NCBI RefSeq assembly: GCF_004340525.1
Contig: NZ_SLWX01000001.1
Coordinates: 372,001-436,000, forward strand
Direction of reading: 5' to 3'
DNA: 64,000 bases
DNA from: Chromatocurvus halotolerans
Lineage (GTDB): Bacteria > Pseudomonadota > Gammaproteobacteria > Pseudomonadales > Halieaceae
Part shown: piece by piece, positions 9,097 to 18,142 of the stretch
Position numbering within the stretch: position 1 is the stretch's first letter
Layout: each line of letters begins with the position of its first letter
Notes under the pieces: generated by a model
Seen by the model: only the letters and a program-made list of their open reading frames with translations
The model's database searches: none
Told to the model about the DNA's origin: nothing
Translations under genes and position numbers: made by a program

Positions 9097-9340
9097 GGCC
9101 TCAATCCTTGACATGATTATCCAGTGTGGCCTGATCCTGCCCGTCCAATTGTCCGATACATCGATGCCAATTGGAGGCCATGAATCCGAGAGTCTACGGG
9201 AATTTTCCGACAAAACCATGACAGCGATAATTTGTGACTGGGCGATCAACCCGGAGTGCCGCTATTCACGCCGACATCACCCTGCAGTCTCGCTTCAAAA
9301 TTCAGGTATTACCTGAGAAAGATTACATAAGCCATTGTTT

Positions 9341-10261
9341 TCATTTATCCAGCGGCACAAAAGCCAGCGCGTCATTCGGATTCATCGGAATAACCAGCTG
9401 ATGCTGCACCGAGTCGTAGCACATGGAAGCGGCACTCGGGATGCCCTCGGCAATGACCTCGGCGTCCTCTCCCGGACGGATGCGTGAAACGCTGCCGTAG
9501 CGCACGCTGCTAACATACTTGGTGCCGTCGGGCAGAATCACCAACCCGTCACTGCCGCTCTCGGCGGCATGCTCGGTCAGCAGCAGTTCTCCCTGCGGGC
9601 TGAAGGTCAGCACGTCATTGTTACCGATGTTGACCACCACGACATTGCCGTCGTTGTCGATAGCGACGCCATTCGGCGCCGCCAGCGGTGCGCCCTGCAC
9701 TAGCACCGATGTCTCGCCTTCCGGGGTCACGCGGTAGAGGGTTTCCGGCGGACGGGTATTGGAGATATACGCCGTGCCGTCCTCGGCCACGCCGATACCG
9801 TTGAGGAAAGTCGAGCCCGGCACCTCGATGGATTCCAGCGGCTGACCACTGGCCAGATCGAAGCTGCGCAGGAAGCTGCCGTCAACGGTATAGAGCACCC
9901 CATTCCTGATCGCGCTGCCCAGGGGATGATCGAGGTAAAGGCCGTCGCGCGTGGCCCCGATCCATTTCGACGTGTGCACACTGCCATCCGGGTGGATCAG
10001 GGATACGTAGCCATCATTCTCGCGCTGCGCTGTCGGCACACCGGCGTTCATGGCCAGAATCAGGTTGCGCTCAGGATCAAAGGTGCAGCTTTCCGTGAAG
10101 CGGAAGCTGCCGTAGACCTTGACGCTGGACGACATGGCTTCCCGTTCGCCCGCCTCATTGGTGGTACCCAGGGGCAGCCCCACCTGAAATTCGCCCTCCT
10201 GGGCCTGCGCGCCAATGCCGGCGCAAAGCAGAACCAGCCCTGCTTTTCTTCGTATGTTCAT
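9341..10261 (-). CDS. Exported SMP-30/NHL-like beta-propeller protein
   Basis: 306 residues starting at the ATG at 10261, 7 bases after GAGGTG. A signal peptide ends near GAQAQ. The body contains repeated four-strand blades with the SMP-30/gluconolactonase and NHL flavour: LNGIGVAEDGTAYISNT, PNGVAIDNDGNVVVVN, SDGLVILPDGTKYVSS. These asparagine and aspartate positions resemble the metal site of SMP-30 lactonases. The protein could be a periplasmic lactonase or a binding propeller. It stands alone: 244 bp of non-coding sequence separates it from the next minus-strand operon, and the upstream gene is divergent. Function is not assigned. Confidence 0.75.
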   Translation of the reverse strand: MNIRRKAGLVLLCAGIGAQAQEGEFQVGLPLGTTNEAGEREAMSSSVKVYGSFRFTESCTFDPERNLILAMNAGVPTAQRENDGYVSLIHPDGSVHTSKWIGATRDGLYLDHPLGSAIRNGVLYTVDGSFLRSFDLASGQPLESIEVPGSTFLNGIGVAEDGTAYISNTRPPETLYRVTPEGETSVLVQGAPLAAPNGVAIDNDGNVVVVNIGNNDVLTFSPQGELLLTEHAAESGSDGLVILPDGTKYVSSVRYGSVSRIRPGEDAEVIAEGIPSAASMCYDSVQHQLVIPMNPNDALAFVPLDK

Positions 10262-10448
10262 TGCTCGGCACCTCATTGCTTATTCTGGGTTGTTTCGTCA
10301 TCCGCTAAGCGTAGCAGACCGGACTCGCGGCTTCCCCCCCAAAGAACATAGGCTCACCGTCGCAGATTGCGACTGTCCCCATTCGGATCCTGCTGCGCTA
10401 TGATCGGTTTTTGTTTACCGACTTCCACACGCAGGAGAACGCATAACA

Positions 10449-12929
10449 ATGACTAGCTATCCCCAAAGGACGGCCCGGGGCCACCGCAAACTGACGCTGA
10501 GCCTGGCCGTATCGGCCGTGCTCCTTTCCTCCCTGGCCACGGCCCAGACACCGATTGTGAAACCCGGCGCCCCGGGGGCAGCGAGTCGCGTAATGACCGC
10601 CGATGAAGCGGTGACAGTCGCAGAGTCGTCTTACTCGCCTGCGGATGTGCGCTTCATGCAGGACATGATTCCTCATCATCATCAGGCGACGCTGATGGCG
10701 GACCTGGTGAAGGACAGGACCAACAATCCGATGCTGGTGGACCTCGCAGACCGCATCAACGGCAGTCAGGCCGACGAGATTGCCTTTATGCAGGAGTGGC
10801 TGGCAGAGCGCGGCGAGGACGTGCCGGACCCGTCCGATCACCATGCCATGCACATGCACCACGATATGGCTGGCATGGCGACGCCGGCGCAGATGGCGTC
10901 CCTTGAAGCCGCAGAAGGCACGGATTTCGACCGCCTTTTCCTGGAGTTGATGATTCGCCATCACGATGGCGCCATCACCATGGTCGAGGATCTCATGGAG
11001 CAGGACGGCTCGGCGTACGACCCGGTGCTGTTTGAATTCACCAACGACATCACCAACGACCAGGCCGTGGAAATCGAGCGCATGAACACCCTGCTGGTGG
11101 GGCTATCGGAGGATCCCCGCTCGAATCTCGCGGCGGGTGTTTTCGATGCGGAGCAGGCCATCAGCAATCTGGAGCTGGTCGCCAGCCTGCGCAAGCCTGC
11201 AGGCTTCTTTGACCCCGCCAACCCCGCGGAGCGTGGCGCCCGCGCGCTCGATGAAGAAGATGCAGAGCGCCGGGAGGCCGATGCGGAAACCGAGGACGAC
11301 GAGACCGGGGAGCGGTCTCAGACCATTGCCAAGGATGCGGAAAACCGGCGTCGGCCCATGCTCAGCTTTGCCAATACCGATCTGGCATTTCGCGACGATG
11401 TGATGGTTGCCGGAAACTACCATGGCTTCAATGTCTATCGGTTGCAGGAAGACGGCGTGCCGGACCTGACAGCGTCGGTGGTATGCCCTGGGGGCCAGGG
11501 GGACGTGTCTATCGTCGGTGACCTGCTGTTCATGTCAGCGCAGGAAACCCGAGGCCGCCTGGATTGCGGCCTCGAGGGTGTCTCCGAGAAGATCAGTCAG
11601 GACCGGTTCCGCGGTCTGCGCATCTTTGACATTTCGGATCTGGCCATGCCCACGCAGGTAGGAGCGGTCCAGACCTGCCGGGGCTCACACACGCATTCCG
11701 TGGTTTCCGGTCCTGGCGAGGACGGCATCATTACGGTCTACAACTCGGGAACGTCACAGGTCCGCGACGAAGAGGAACTCGAGGGCTGCATTGGTGACAT
11801 CGCCGGCGACGAGCGCACCGCCCTGTTCCGTATCGACGTGATCGAGGTCCCGGTGAACGATCCGGCGGCGGCCCGTATCGTCGACAGTCCACGCGTGTTT
11901 GCGGATGCGCAAAGCGGTGTTGCCGCGGGCCTGTGGCGCGGCGGCGATCATGGTGAAGGCACGCAGGAAACCCGGCGCACGGATCAGTGCCATGATATTA
12001 CCGTCTTCCCGGAGGGGAACATTGCTGCCGGCGCCTGCTCGGGCAACGGCATCATTTTCGACATCACCGACCCGGCCGCGCCAACCCGCATCGACGTGGT
12101 AAACGACAAGGGCTTTGCCTACTGGCACTCCGCCACCTTCAACAACGACGGCACCAAAGTTCTGTTCACCGACGAGTGGGGCGGCGGTTCACGTGCGCGC
12201 TGTCGCGCCTGGGACCCGCTGACCTGGGGCGCCAACGCCATCTATGACATTGTCGACGGCAAGCTCGAATTCAGGAGCCACTTCAAGATGCCGGCGCCGC
12301 AGATGGAATCGGAGAACTGTGTTGCGCATAACGGATCCATCATTCCCGTACCCGGCCGCGATATCTTTGTGCAGGCCTGGTATCAGGGCGGGATTTCCGT
12401 GATCGACTTCACCGATTCTTCCAATCCGGTCGAGATCGCGTACTTCGATCGCGGACCCTACTTTGCCGACGAGATCATCACGGGGGGATTCTGGTCCGCC
12501 TACTGGTACCGGAATCATATCTACGGCACCGAGATTGTTCGTGGGCTCGACGTCCTGGAACTGCTGCCCAGCGAGCACCTGAGCGAGAACGAGATTGCCG
12601 CTGCCAAACTGGCTGACCAGGGTGAGCTGTTCAACCCACAGCAGCAGTTCCGCGTGAGCTGGCCAGCCGCACCGGCGGTCGCCCTCGCCTACCTGGACCA
12701 GCTGGGGCGCGGTGACGGCCTGCCGGATGACATGCAGGCCAAGGTTCGCGACGCGCTTGTGCGTGCACAGACGGCGATGGACAAGGGCACGGGCGACGAG
12801 GAACTGGCGCGGGCGCTGGGCACAATGGCAGACAGACTTGGCGGCGTCGAGACGGCAGCGGCACACGCGCGCACTATCGAAGGGCTGTCAACAACGCTTG
12901 CCGGTATCGCAGAGCGTCTGCGCGGCTAA
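10449..12929 (+). CDS. Exported DUF305 - LVIVD-repeat fusion protein
   Basis: 826 residues with a signal peptide of about 32 residues; a CAGGAG site precedes the ATG. Residues about 60-220 are a DUF305 helical domain in two halves, each with the family's His-rich signature: FMQDMIPHHHQATLMA and LELMIRHHDGAITMVEDL. Between them is a His/Met-rich loop (HHAMHMHHDM) that could bind copper or other metals. An acidic linker (residues about 265-300) leads to a large beta-propeller of LVIVD type, with GLRIFDISDLAMP, GSHTHSV, CHDITVFPEGN, FDITDPAAP and VIDFTDSSNPVEI. DUF305 proteins are often linked to metal stress, and LVIVD proteins are secreted or surface propellers. The combined function is unknown. 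Confidence 0.82.
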   Translation: MTSYPQRTARGHRKLTLSLAVSAVLLSSLATAQTPIVKPGAPGAASRVMTADEAVTVAESSYSPADVRFMQDMIPHHHQATLMADLVKDRTNNPMLVDLADRINGSQADEIAFMQEWLAERGEDVPDPSDHHAMHMHHDMAGMATPAQMASLEAAEGTDFDRLFLELMIRHHDGAITMVEDLMEQDGSAYDPVLFEFTNDITNDQAVEIERMNTLLVGLSEDPRSNLAAGVFDAEQAISNLELVASLRKPAGFFDPANPAERGARALDEEDAERREADAETEDDETGERSQTIAKDAENRRRPMLSFANTDLAFRDDVMVAGNYHGFNVYRLQEDGVPDLTASVVCPGGQGDVSIVGDLLFMSAQETRGRLDCGLEGVSEKISQDRFRGLRIFDISDLAMPTQVGAVQTCRGSHTHSVVSGPGEDGIITVYNSGTSQVRDEEELEGCIGDIAGDERTALFRIDVIEVPVNDPAAARIVDSPRVFADAQSGVAAGLWRGGDHGEGTQETRRTDQCHDITVFPEGNIAAGACSGNGIIFDITDPAAPTRIDVVNDKGFAYWHSATFNNDGTKVLFTDEWGGGSRARCRAWDPLTWGANAIYDIVDGKLEFRSHFKMPAPQMESENCVAHNGSIIPVPGRDIFVQAWYQGGISVIDFTDSSNPVEIAYFDRGPYFADEIITGGFWSAYWYRNHIYGTEIVRGLDVLELLPSEHLSENEIAAAKLADQGELFNPQQQFRVSWPAAPAVALAYLDQLGRGDGLPDDMQAKVRDALVRAQTAMDKGTGDEELARALGTMADRLGGVETAAAHARTIEGLSTTLAGIAERLRG

Positions 12930-12948
12930 GCCGCGTCGACAATCCGCA

Positions 12949-12968
12949 GGGCCCCTTTTCCGGGGCCC
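12949..12968. terminator. Possible terminator between converging genes
   Basis: GGGCCCC, a six-base loop and GGGGCCC form a strong perfect stem in the 53-bp gap between the DUF305 fusion gene and the converging HlyD gene. No clear T tract follows on either strand. Confidence 0.45.
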
Positions 12969-12982
12969 GCTCTAACACTGAC

Positions 12983-14050
12983 TCAGCTGCCGGCCTTGCT
13001 GCTATTCCCGGCGTCACCTTTGCCACCCGGCACCTGAAACTCCGGCGGGAAATTGTTCATCTGACGCCAGAGCTCGAAGCCCAGGCGCACGGTCTCCAGC
13101 TGCACCCACCCCCGCGCTTTGGTCCCAAGGCGCACGAAGCGATCCTCAGGCCACGGCGGCTCATCCGGATCCGGCACAACCAGGACCTGAAATTTTCCCT
13201 GAGCGTTCGCACTCCGGTCAACCACGGCGACGCGGCCGCCGAAGGTACCTACGGCAACGGACGGCCAACCGGAAAACTGCACCGACGGCCAGCCCTCGAA
13301 TTGCAGTCGCACATTCCTCCCAGCCTCCACAAGTGCCGCATCGCGCCCACTGAGGTAAAGCCGAACCGCGCGCTCGCCGCCACTGGGCACAAAGGAAGCC
13401 ACCCGTTGCCCCTGGTTGACAACGGTCGCCCGATCACCGGAAGTAACGCCCAGTATCGTGCCGGCCTGCGGCGCCCGCACAGTGCGCGCTGACTGGCGCG
13501 CGAGATCGACTTCGATACGCTGCAGTTGCGCTTCGGCTGTTGCCAGCTGCGAACGCAGGTCCTCGACCCGGATGCGCGCCTTCTCCATGTCAAGGCGCGA
13601 GGCAAGCCCCTCATCAAACAACTCCTGCTGCCGTTCGGCATCGCGCAGCGCCGTGGCAATACGGTCCTCGGCGGCCGTGACATTGCGCTCCACAGCAGCG
13701 CGTTCGTCGCGCAGGCGCTCGACAAGCTGCGGGTCATTGTCGACGATGCGGACAATGGGGTCGCCGGCCTCGACGCGGCTGCCGTTGCGTACAAACCACT
13801 CTTCAATGCGACCGCCAACGAGAGCATGGATGTCCTGTCGCCGGTCATCCGGTGACAGCGCCGTGACCTCGCCGCGACCCGACACCGTCTGCACCCAGGG
13901 CGTGAACCACAGGACGATTGCGCCGATAATAATGGTGGCGATAATCAGCCGCGACAGCGTGGGAATGACACCGGGGACTCGGATAGAGTCGAACGTCGCC
14001 CAGTTGGAGCGATGCGCCTTCCAGATACGCTCCCCCGTGTCGTCGCTCAC
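12983..14050 (-). CDS. HlyD-type periplasmic adaptor (membrane fusion) protein
   Basis: 355 residues. One membrane segment lies at about residues 34-50, followed by a lipoyl/biotinyl-like half (GGRIEEWFVRNGSRVEAGDPI), a coiled coil of about 80 residues (RDERAAVERN to IEVDLARQ), the second lipoyl half (VRAPQAGTILGV) and a beta-barrel domain. This is the layout of adaptors of type I secretion and related ABC exporters. Its start overlaps the stop of the ABC gene by 4 bp, so the two are made together. No outer-membrane TolC-like partner gene is nearby, and no RTX or bacteriocin substrate is seen. The C-terminal tail is Gly/Ser/Lys-rich. Confidence 0.88.
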   Translation of the reverse strand: MSDDTGERIWKAHRSNWATFDSIRVPGVIPTLSRLIIATIIIGAIVLWFTPWVQTVSGRGEVTALSPDDRRQDIHALVGGRIEEWFVRNGSRVEAGDPIVRIVDNDPQLVERLRDERAAVERNVTAAEDRIATALRDAERQQELFDEGLASRLDMEKARIRVEDLRSQLATAEAQLQRIEVDLARQSARTVRAPQAGTILGVTSGDRATVVNQGQRVASFVPSGGERAVRLYLSGRDAALVEAGRNVRLQFEGWPSVQFSGWPSVAVGTFGGRVAVVDRSANAQGKFQVLVVPDPDEPPWPEDRFVRLGTKARGWVQLETVRLGFELWRQMNNFPPEFQVPGGKGDAGNSSKAGS

Positions 14051-15816
14051 GTGTCGGCACCCCCCGCGTCATCTGTTCCGCTGTCCGCTGATTCGAGGGG
14101 AGGCTCCAGAACCTGGTCATGCCAGCCGAGGCGCAATACGCGATCGACGTGCGGCAGCGTCCCGTCTCGGGAGAACAGCATGAAGGTCATCTCAGGTCGC
14201 TCGGCGACATAGGCAAGGACCCGCTCCCACACCGACCGGTCGACGAGACCGAAGACCTCCCCGACAACGAGGATCCGCGGGCAGGCGAGAAGCGCGGTCG
14301 CGAGCTTCAGTCGCAGCACCTCCTCGGCCGACAGCGGCAGACCAATTGGCGAGAGTATCGTATCCAGGCCCTGGTCGAGCTCCCGCACCACCTCGTCGAT
14401 CCCCACCAGCCGCAGCATCTCGAACATCTCGCCCCGTGAGGCGCGGTCGGCTCCCGAGAGCACCAGGTAGTCAGCAATACTGCCGTCCATGATCATCGGC
14501 CTTCGCTCTACCATCAGGTACTGCCGCAGCCCGTGGATATCGCAGGCGGCAATATCCACCTCGCCGATGGTGATATAGCCGTGCTCCGGGGCTTCGTTCC
14601 TTTCCAGCATGCTGGTAATCATGCGCTGCAGAACCTCTTCCTCGGCGTCTACCCGCACGGTCTCACCCTCGGGGATGGTGAAATGGAAATGCGCCTCGCG
14701 GCTGCGCGTTGTCCGATGAACATCACGAAAGCGCAGGTCGAAGGACCCGTCGGCGGACAGGCTCTCGCCGTCCGTGCTTTCCAGCGGGATTTCGTGAAGC
14801 TCGCTGATCTCGGCTACGGCCATGCACACGTAGTAGAAGCGGCGCAGGTAAGAGTCGAACTGGGCCATGCCAACAAAAATTGCCGACATGATCAGTTCCG
14901 CGGCAACCAGCTGCCCAAGAGACAGCTCCCCCTGAATCACGAGCCAGCCGCCCAGACCCAGCAGGAGCGAACTGGCCAGCGCGTAGAGAAACAGCAGTGC
15001 GATGGTCTGCGCAAAGGTTTGCCGGAAATGGCGCTTTTCCTGATCGATATAGCGTGCTGTGAGGGTCTCGGAGCGCGACAGCGCGTACTGAATGTGTGTG
15101 CGCGATTTGTAAAGGCTATTGGCGCTGCCGAGATGGTCGAGCCAGGCGGCGGCTTCGTACTTTGCATCGGAAAGGTCGATGCCGGTGCGGATGGCCGCCG
15201 GCCCCCAGATGCGCCAGACAAGGTAGATAAGCACGATAAGCACCAGGTTGAAGCCGAGAAAAACCGGGTGATAGAACGAGACCACGATAAAGCCCATGAT
15301 GGACTGCAGAAAGATGGCGAAGGCACCGATGAGCAGTTCGGGAACATTGCGCTGCAGGGTCATGATGTCAAAGTAGCGGTCAAACAACACGTCACGCTTG
15401 CGGTTCTCGAAAAACGTCGCCTGGGCGTAAACCGCGCGCAACGAGAAGTCGGCCATCAGCCGGGCGTGAACGCGTCGTCCATAGAGCTCCATGAGATAGG
15501 TGCGCAGCGCGCTGAGCACCCCCGAGGTCGCCAGCATGCCAAAGAGCAGCACGGACAGAACAACGAGGGGGCGCACGAGAGCGGTGTTGGCGATCGAGTC
15601 GATCAGCATCTGCACCGCGAGGGGAACCGCCAGCGTGAGCCCGCTGATGGCCACGCCGTAAATCACTGCAAGCCAGAAGTAACGACGCTCGGCACCGAGG
15701 AGTGTCCGGAACCAGCCCGCGAGGTCGCGCAGGGGATAGTGGCTTTCCACCGCACCGAAGGCACGACGCCGCTTGTTCAGCGGCAGCGCCGCTTCCTGCT
15801 GCTCCGACTCGCTCAT
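14047..15816 (-). CDS. ABC exporter with a degenerate ATPase domain
   Basis: 589 residues. The N-terminal half is a six-helix ABC exporter membrane domain (residues about 45-330; MLIDSIANTALVRPL, ARLMADFSLRAVYAQATFF). The C-terminal half has the length and secondary pattern of a nucleotide-binding domain but lost every catalytic motif. The Walker A position (residues 381-400) reads IPEGETVRVDAEEE with no GxxGxGK. The signature position is LSAEE (495-499) rather than LSGGQ. Walker B is LVVGE (516-520), with Gly replacing Asp. The D-loop is GLVD and the H-loop His is gone (MLFSRDG). It is coupled to an HlyD adaptor and follows an amidohydrolase gene by 10 bp. It may work with a separate ATPase, or not use ATP at all. 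Confidence 0.87.
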   Translation of the reverse strand: MSESEQQEAALPLNKRRRAFGAVESHYPLRDLAGWFRTLLGAERRYFWLAVIYGVAISGLTLAVPLAVQMLIDSIANTALVRPLVVLSVLLFGMLATSGVLSALRTYLMELYGRRVHARLMADFSLRAVYAQATFFENRKRDVLFDRYFDIMTLQRNVPELLIGAFAIFLQSIMGFIVVSFYHPVFLGFNLVLIVLIYLVWRIWGPAAIRTGIDLSDAKYEAAAWLDHLGSANSLYKSRTHIQYALSRSETLTARYIDQEKRHFRQTFAQTIALLFLYALASSLLLGLGGWLVIQGELSLGQLVAAELIMSAIFVGMAQFDSYLRRFYYVCMAVAEISELHEIPLESTDGESLSADGSFDLRFRDVHRTTRSREAHFHFTIPEGETVRVDAEEEVLQRMITSMLERNEAPEHGYITIGEVDIAACDIHGLRQYLMVERRPMIMDGSIADYLVLSGADRASRGEMFEMLRLVGIDEVVRELDQGLDTILSPIGLPLSAEEVLRLKLATALLACPRILVVGEVFGLVDRSVWERVLAYVAERPEMTFMLFSRDGTLPHVDRVLRLGWHDQVLEPPLESADSGTDDAGGADT

Positions 15817-15826
15817 CGCCGACGCT

Positions 15827-17140
15827 TTACCGTTTCGCTATGGCCGCCAGGATATCGTCCAGATGCTGGCGGTCAAACCATTCTCCGGCACGCATCACAC
15901 CGGCGATCGAGCGCGTATTGCCGATGTCCTGCAGCGGGTTGGCCGTCAGGAGAACAAGGTCAGCGACGCAGCCGGGCTGGAGGCAGCTTCGATGGGTCTC
16001 GCCCAGGTAGGCAGCAACGTTGATCGTCGCGGTCGCCAGCGCCTCGGCAGGGGTGAGACCGGATTCGACGTAGGTCAGAAGTTCGTGATGAATGGCGTCG
16101 CCGGGAATGCTCAGGATCTGCGGCGAATCAGCGCCGGCCAGAATCATGGCGCCAGCTTCGTGCAGGGCGCGGATTAGCTGTCGGCGCAGCGTGACATAGC
16201 GCGCGGCGTCTTCATCCGCGAGCTCCCCGCGAAGTTGAATCGCCTGTTGGCGCCAGCGCGCCGCTGTCTCAGGGGCAATCCAGCGCATGGCGTCGCGCTG
16301 CATCAAGGCCTCCAGATCGCCGGTCCTCCAGTTCTCGATCAGGCTCTGGGTGGGCACGTTGGCGATACCCGCCTCAGCAGTCCGCCGCGCCAGCTCGGGT
16401 ATCAGGTCCGGGTCCATGCCCTTTACCAGATTCACACCGAACAGGCCGGGGTCCGTGCCATGCAGCGCATTGTCTTCGGGCACCATCAGACGGGTGTAGC
16501 CGTCGAGGTGGTCGATCGTGCCCTGCCGGGAGGCGAGCACGCGGTCGAGGCCCACCGCCACCGAGACATGGCCGGAATAGTCGATACCGAGCGCATCTGC
16601 GGCACGGGACAAGGCATCGAAATCCTCAACGGACAGGCCCGGATGCAGCTTGAGGAAATCGTATCCCGCCTCCTGCTGCGCAAGCACCTGCCGGCGGGCC
16701 TGCGCCGGAGACGCGACGGAGTTGCCGTTGAAGGAGGGCCCGGAGGTAATCAATCGCGGGCCGGTAAGCTCGCCATCTGCCAGCTGCTGGCGAAGCCGCA
16801 AATGGCCAGGTTCACCCAGCATGCCGCGGATGGTGGTGATGCCATGCGCCAGCCAAAGACCCAGGGTATCGCGAACCGCCTGATCACCGACGCGTCCCGA
16901 TGGCACATGCGCGTGCATCTCAGCCAGCCCGGGGATCAGGTAGCCTTCCGTCGTGACTGTGCGGTCTGGACGGTCGATGGCGCTGGCATCGACGATGAAG
17001 CCGTCGCGAATGCCCACGCGCGTCGGTTCCGAAACCGTGGCCGTCGCGACATCGATCAGGCGGACACCCTCGAAAACCACGGTGTCAGCGCGGGCATCAA
17101 GAGCCACCGCAAGTGCAAGAACTGTCAGGACGATACGCAT
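15827..17140 (-). CDS. Exported amidohydrolase, imidazolonepropionase-like
   Basis: 437 residues with a short signal peptide (VLTVLALAVALDARAD). It belongs to the amidohydrolase superfamily group that includes imidazolonepropionases and peptide-hydrolysing prolidase-like enzymes. All metal ligands are present in order: HAH after GLAEM, the Lys of FLKLHPG, the His of YSGHV, the His of IDHLDGY and the Asp of LAGADS. Activity is therefore plausible, probably on cyclic amides or dipeptides in the periplasm. It lies 10 bp before the degenerate ABC exporter gene and is likely in the same transcript. The precise substrate cannot be named. Confidence 0.85.
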   Translation of the reverse strand: MRIVLTVLALAVALDARADTVVFEGVRLIDVATATVSEPTRVGIRDGFIVDASAIDRPDRTVTTEGYLIPGLAEMHAHVPSGRVGDQAVRDTLGLWLAHGITTIRGMLGEPGHLRLRQQLADGELTGPRLITSGPSFNGNSVASPAQARRQVLAQQEAGYDFLKLHPGLSVEDFDALSRAADALGIDYSGHVSVAVGLDRVLASRQGTIDHLDGYTRLMVPEDNALHGTDPGLFGVNLVKGMDPDLIPELARRTAEAGIANVPTQSLIENWRTGDLEALMQRDAMRWIAPETAARWRQQAIQLRGELADEDAARYVTLRRQLIRALHEAGAMILAGADSPQILSIPGDAIHHELLTYVESGLTPAEALATATINVAAYLGETHRSCLQPGCVADLVLLTANPLQDIGNTRSIAGVMRAGEWFDRQHLDDILAAIAKR

Positions 17141-17270
17141 GTGCCTGGCTGCCTCATCAAAAAACCTGTCGAAACTTTCCCGGATTCTGGCCTTAAGTGC
17201 AAATCACACGCCATCTCAGTGACTCGATCAGGACAAAGATGCCACGCCTGCCCTGCCACGCGCTTACGCT

Positions 17271-17429
17271 TCACCCTCCTTCGGGATCGAGACGACCGTC
17301 TTCGGTGCAGGTGCTCTCTTCCACCCGGCGTTCCCGACGCAGGCTATACAGCTGCCAGAGTGGGATGCCGAGGAGCACGCTGAAGGTGAGCAGGAACTTG
17401 CCAAGAATCAGGACCTCAAAATTACTCAT
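17271..17429 (-). CDS. Small single-pass membrane protein, 52 aa
   Basis: A 52-codon frame begins at an ATG at 17429 and ends in TGA at 17271. Residues 7-30 (ILGKFLLTFSVLLGIPLWQL) form one convincing membrane helix, followed by a basic stretch (RRERR) and a polar tail, so the C-terminus should face the cytoplasm. The ribosome site is weak (AAGGCAG). It lies 130 bp before the amidohydrolase gene and 18 bp after the small exported-protein gene on the same strand. I do not recognise a family. Coding status is supported by the helix and positive-inside pattern only. Confidence 0.5.
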   Translation of the reverse strand: MSNFEVLILGKFLLTFSVLLGIPLWQLYSLRRERRVEESTCTEDGRLDPEGG

Positions 17430-17447
17430 GTGGCTGCCTTGTGTTTT

Positions 17448-17813
17448 TCAGCGTGAGTCGCTTCCCCGTGCGCTGCCCGACGGGCTGAGTGCAAACGTAA
17501 ACGCTTTGCCCTTACTGACCAGAGACGCTACGGCCTGGCCGTCACAGTCCGCCAGATTACCCCCGGAAACGATACCCTCTGCATTCACCAGCAGAAGCAC
17601 CGGATCGGAGGTGAGCGTTTTGTAAAGGGTGCGCCCGTCGACAGTGCGAGCACTAACGTAGAACACCAGCTGCTCCCAGGGGAGCGTGCCCGTTGGGTCC
17701 TTGACGGAGCAGACGATGGCATCCGGCATGCCGACAACAATGTCCGCCCGTACCGCTGGCGGAAACACGGCCTGCAGCAGGGCGGCAAGCGGCAACGCCA
17801 GTCGGGCTGGCAT
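17448..17813 (-). CDS. Small exported protein of unknown function, 121 aa
   Basis: The likely start is the ATG at 17813, which opens directly into a signal peptide (ARLALPLAALLQAVFPPAVRA); a longer open frame upstream has no supporting features. The mature part, about 98 residues, has two cysteines (IVCSVKD and LADCDG), which could form a disulfide. It has no motif I recognise. It precedes the 52-residue membrane protein by 18 bp, so both may be in one transcript with the amidohydrolase and ABC genes downstream. Confidence 0.6.
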   Translation of the reverse strand: MPARLALPLAALLQAVFPPAVRADIVVGMPDAIVCSVKDPTGTLPWEQLVFYVSARTVDGRTLYKTLTSDPVLLLVNAEGIVSGGNLADCDGQAVASLVSKGKAFTFALSPSGSARGSDSR

Positions 17814-18142
17814 CACCCAGGAACAGAAATCTGGCACGTGTAACTGCCCTCCATCTTGAAGTATCAGAGCGCGGGAGCACAACTGACTGCACAGCCCTGC
17901 CCTGTCGCAATAACGCCTGTCACTACCGTGAATGGTAGCAGACCAGCATGGCAACAACTGCCTGGCGCTGCGAGAGCACCAGTTTCTGGCGCCCGCAGTC
18001 GCCAGACGTCTGACAGGACCTTCGACAGTCGGGGCGCAAGCCAGTATGCTACGGGCTCCGTATTGGTCTGCCTCTTCCATTCCGCCTTTAATGGCGACGT
18101 CGGTTTTCCAACCCCTTGTCTGCAAACCTCAGGAACACAATC
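17814..18142. other. Divergent intergenic region without a gene
   Basis: 329 bp separate the small exported-protein gene from the YbiT-like gene. It must hold the promoters of both. I see no RNA gene, repeat or clear operator in it. Confidence 0.5.

Noticed and set aside
14533-16023. Plus-strand open frame of 496 codons
   Set aside because: It is antisense to the ABC exporter gene, has no recognisable motif and is rich in His/Gln/Arg as antisense shadows are.
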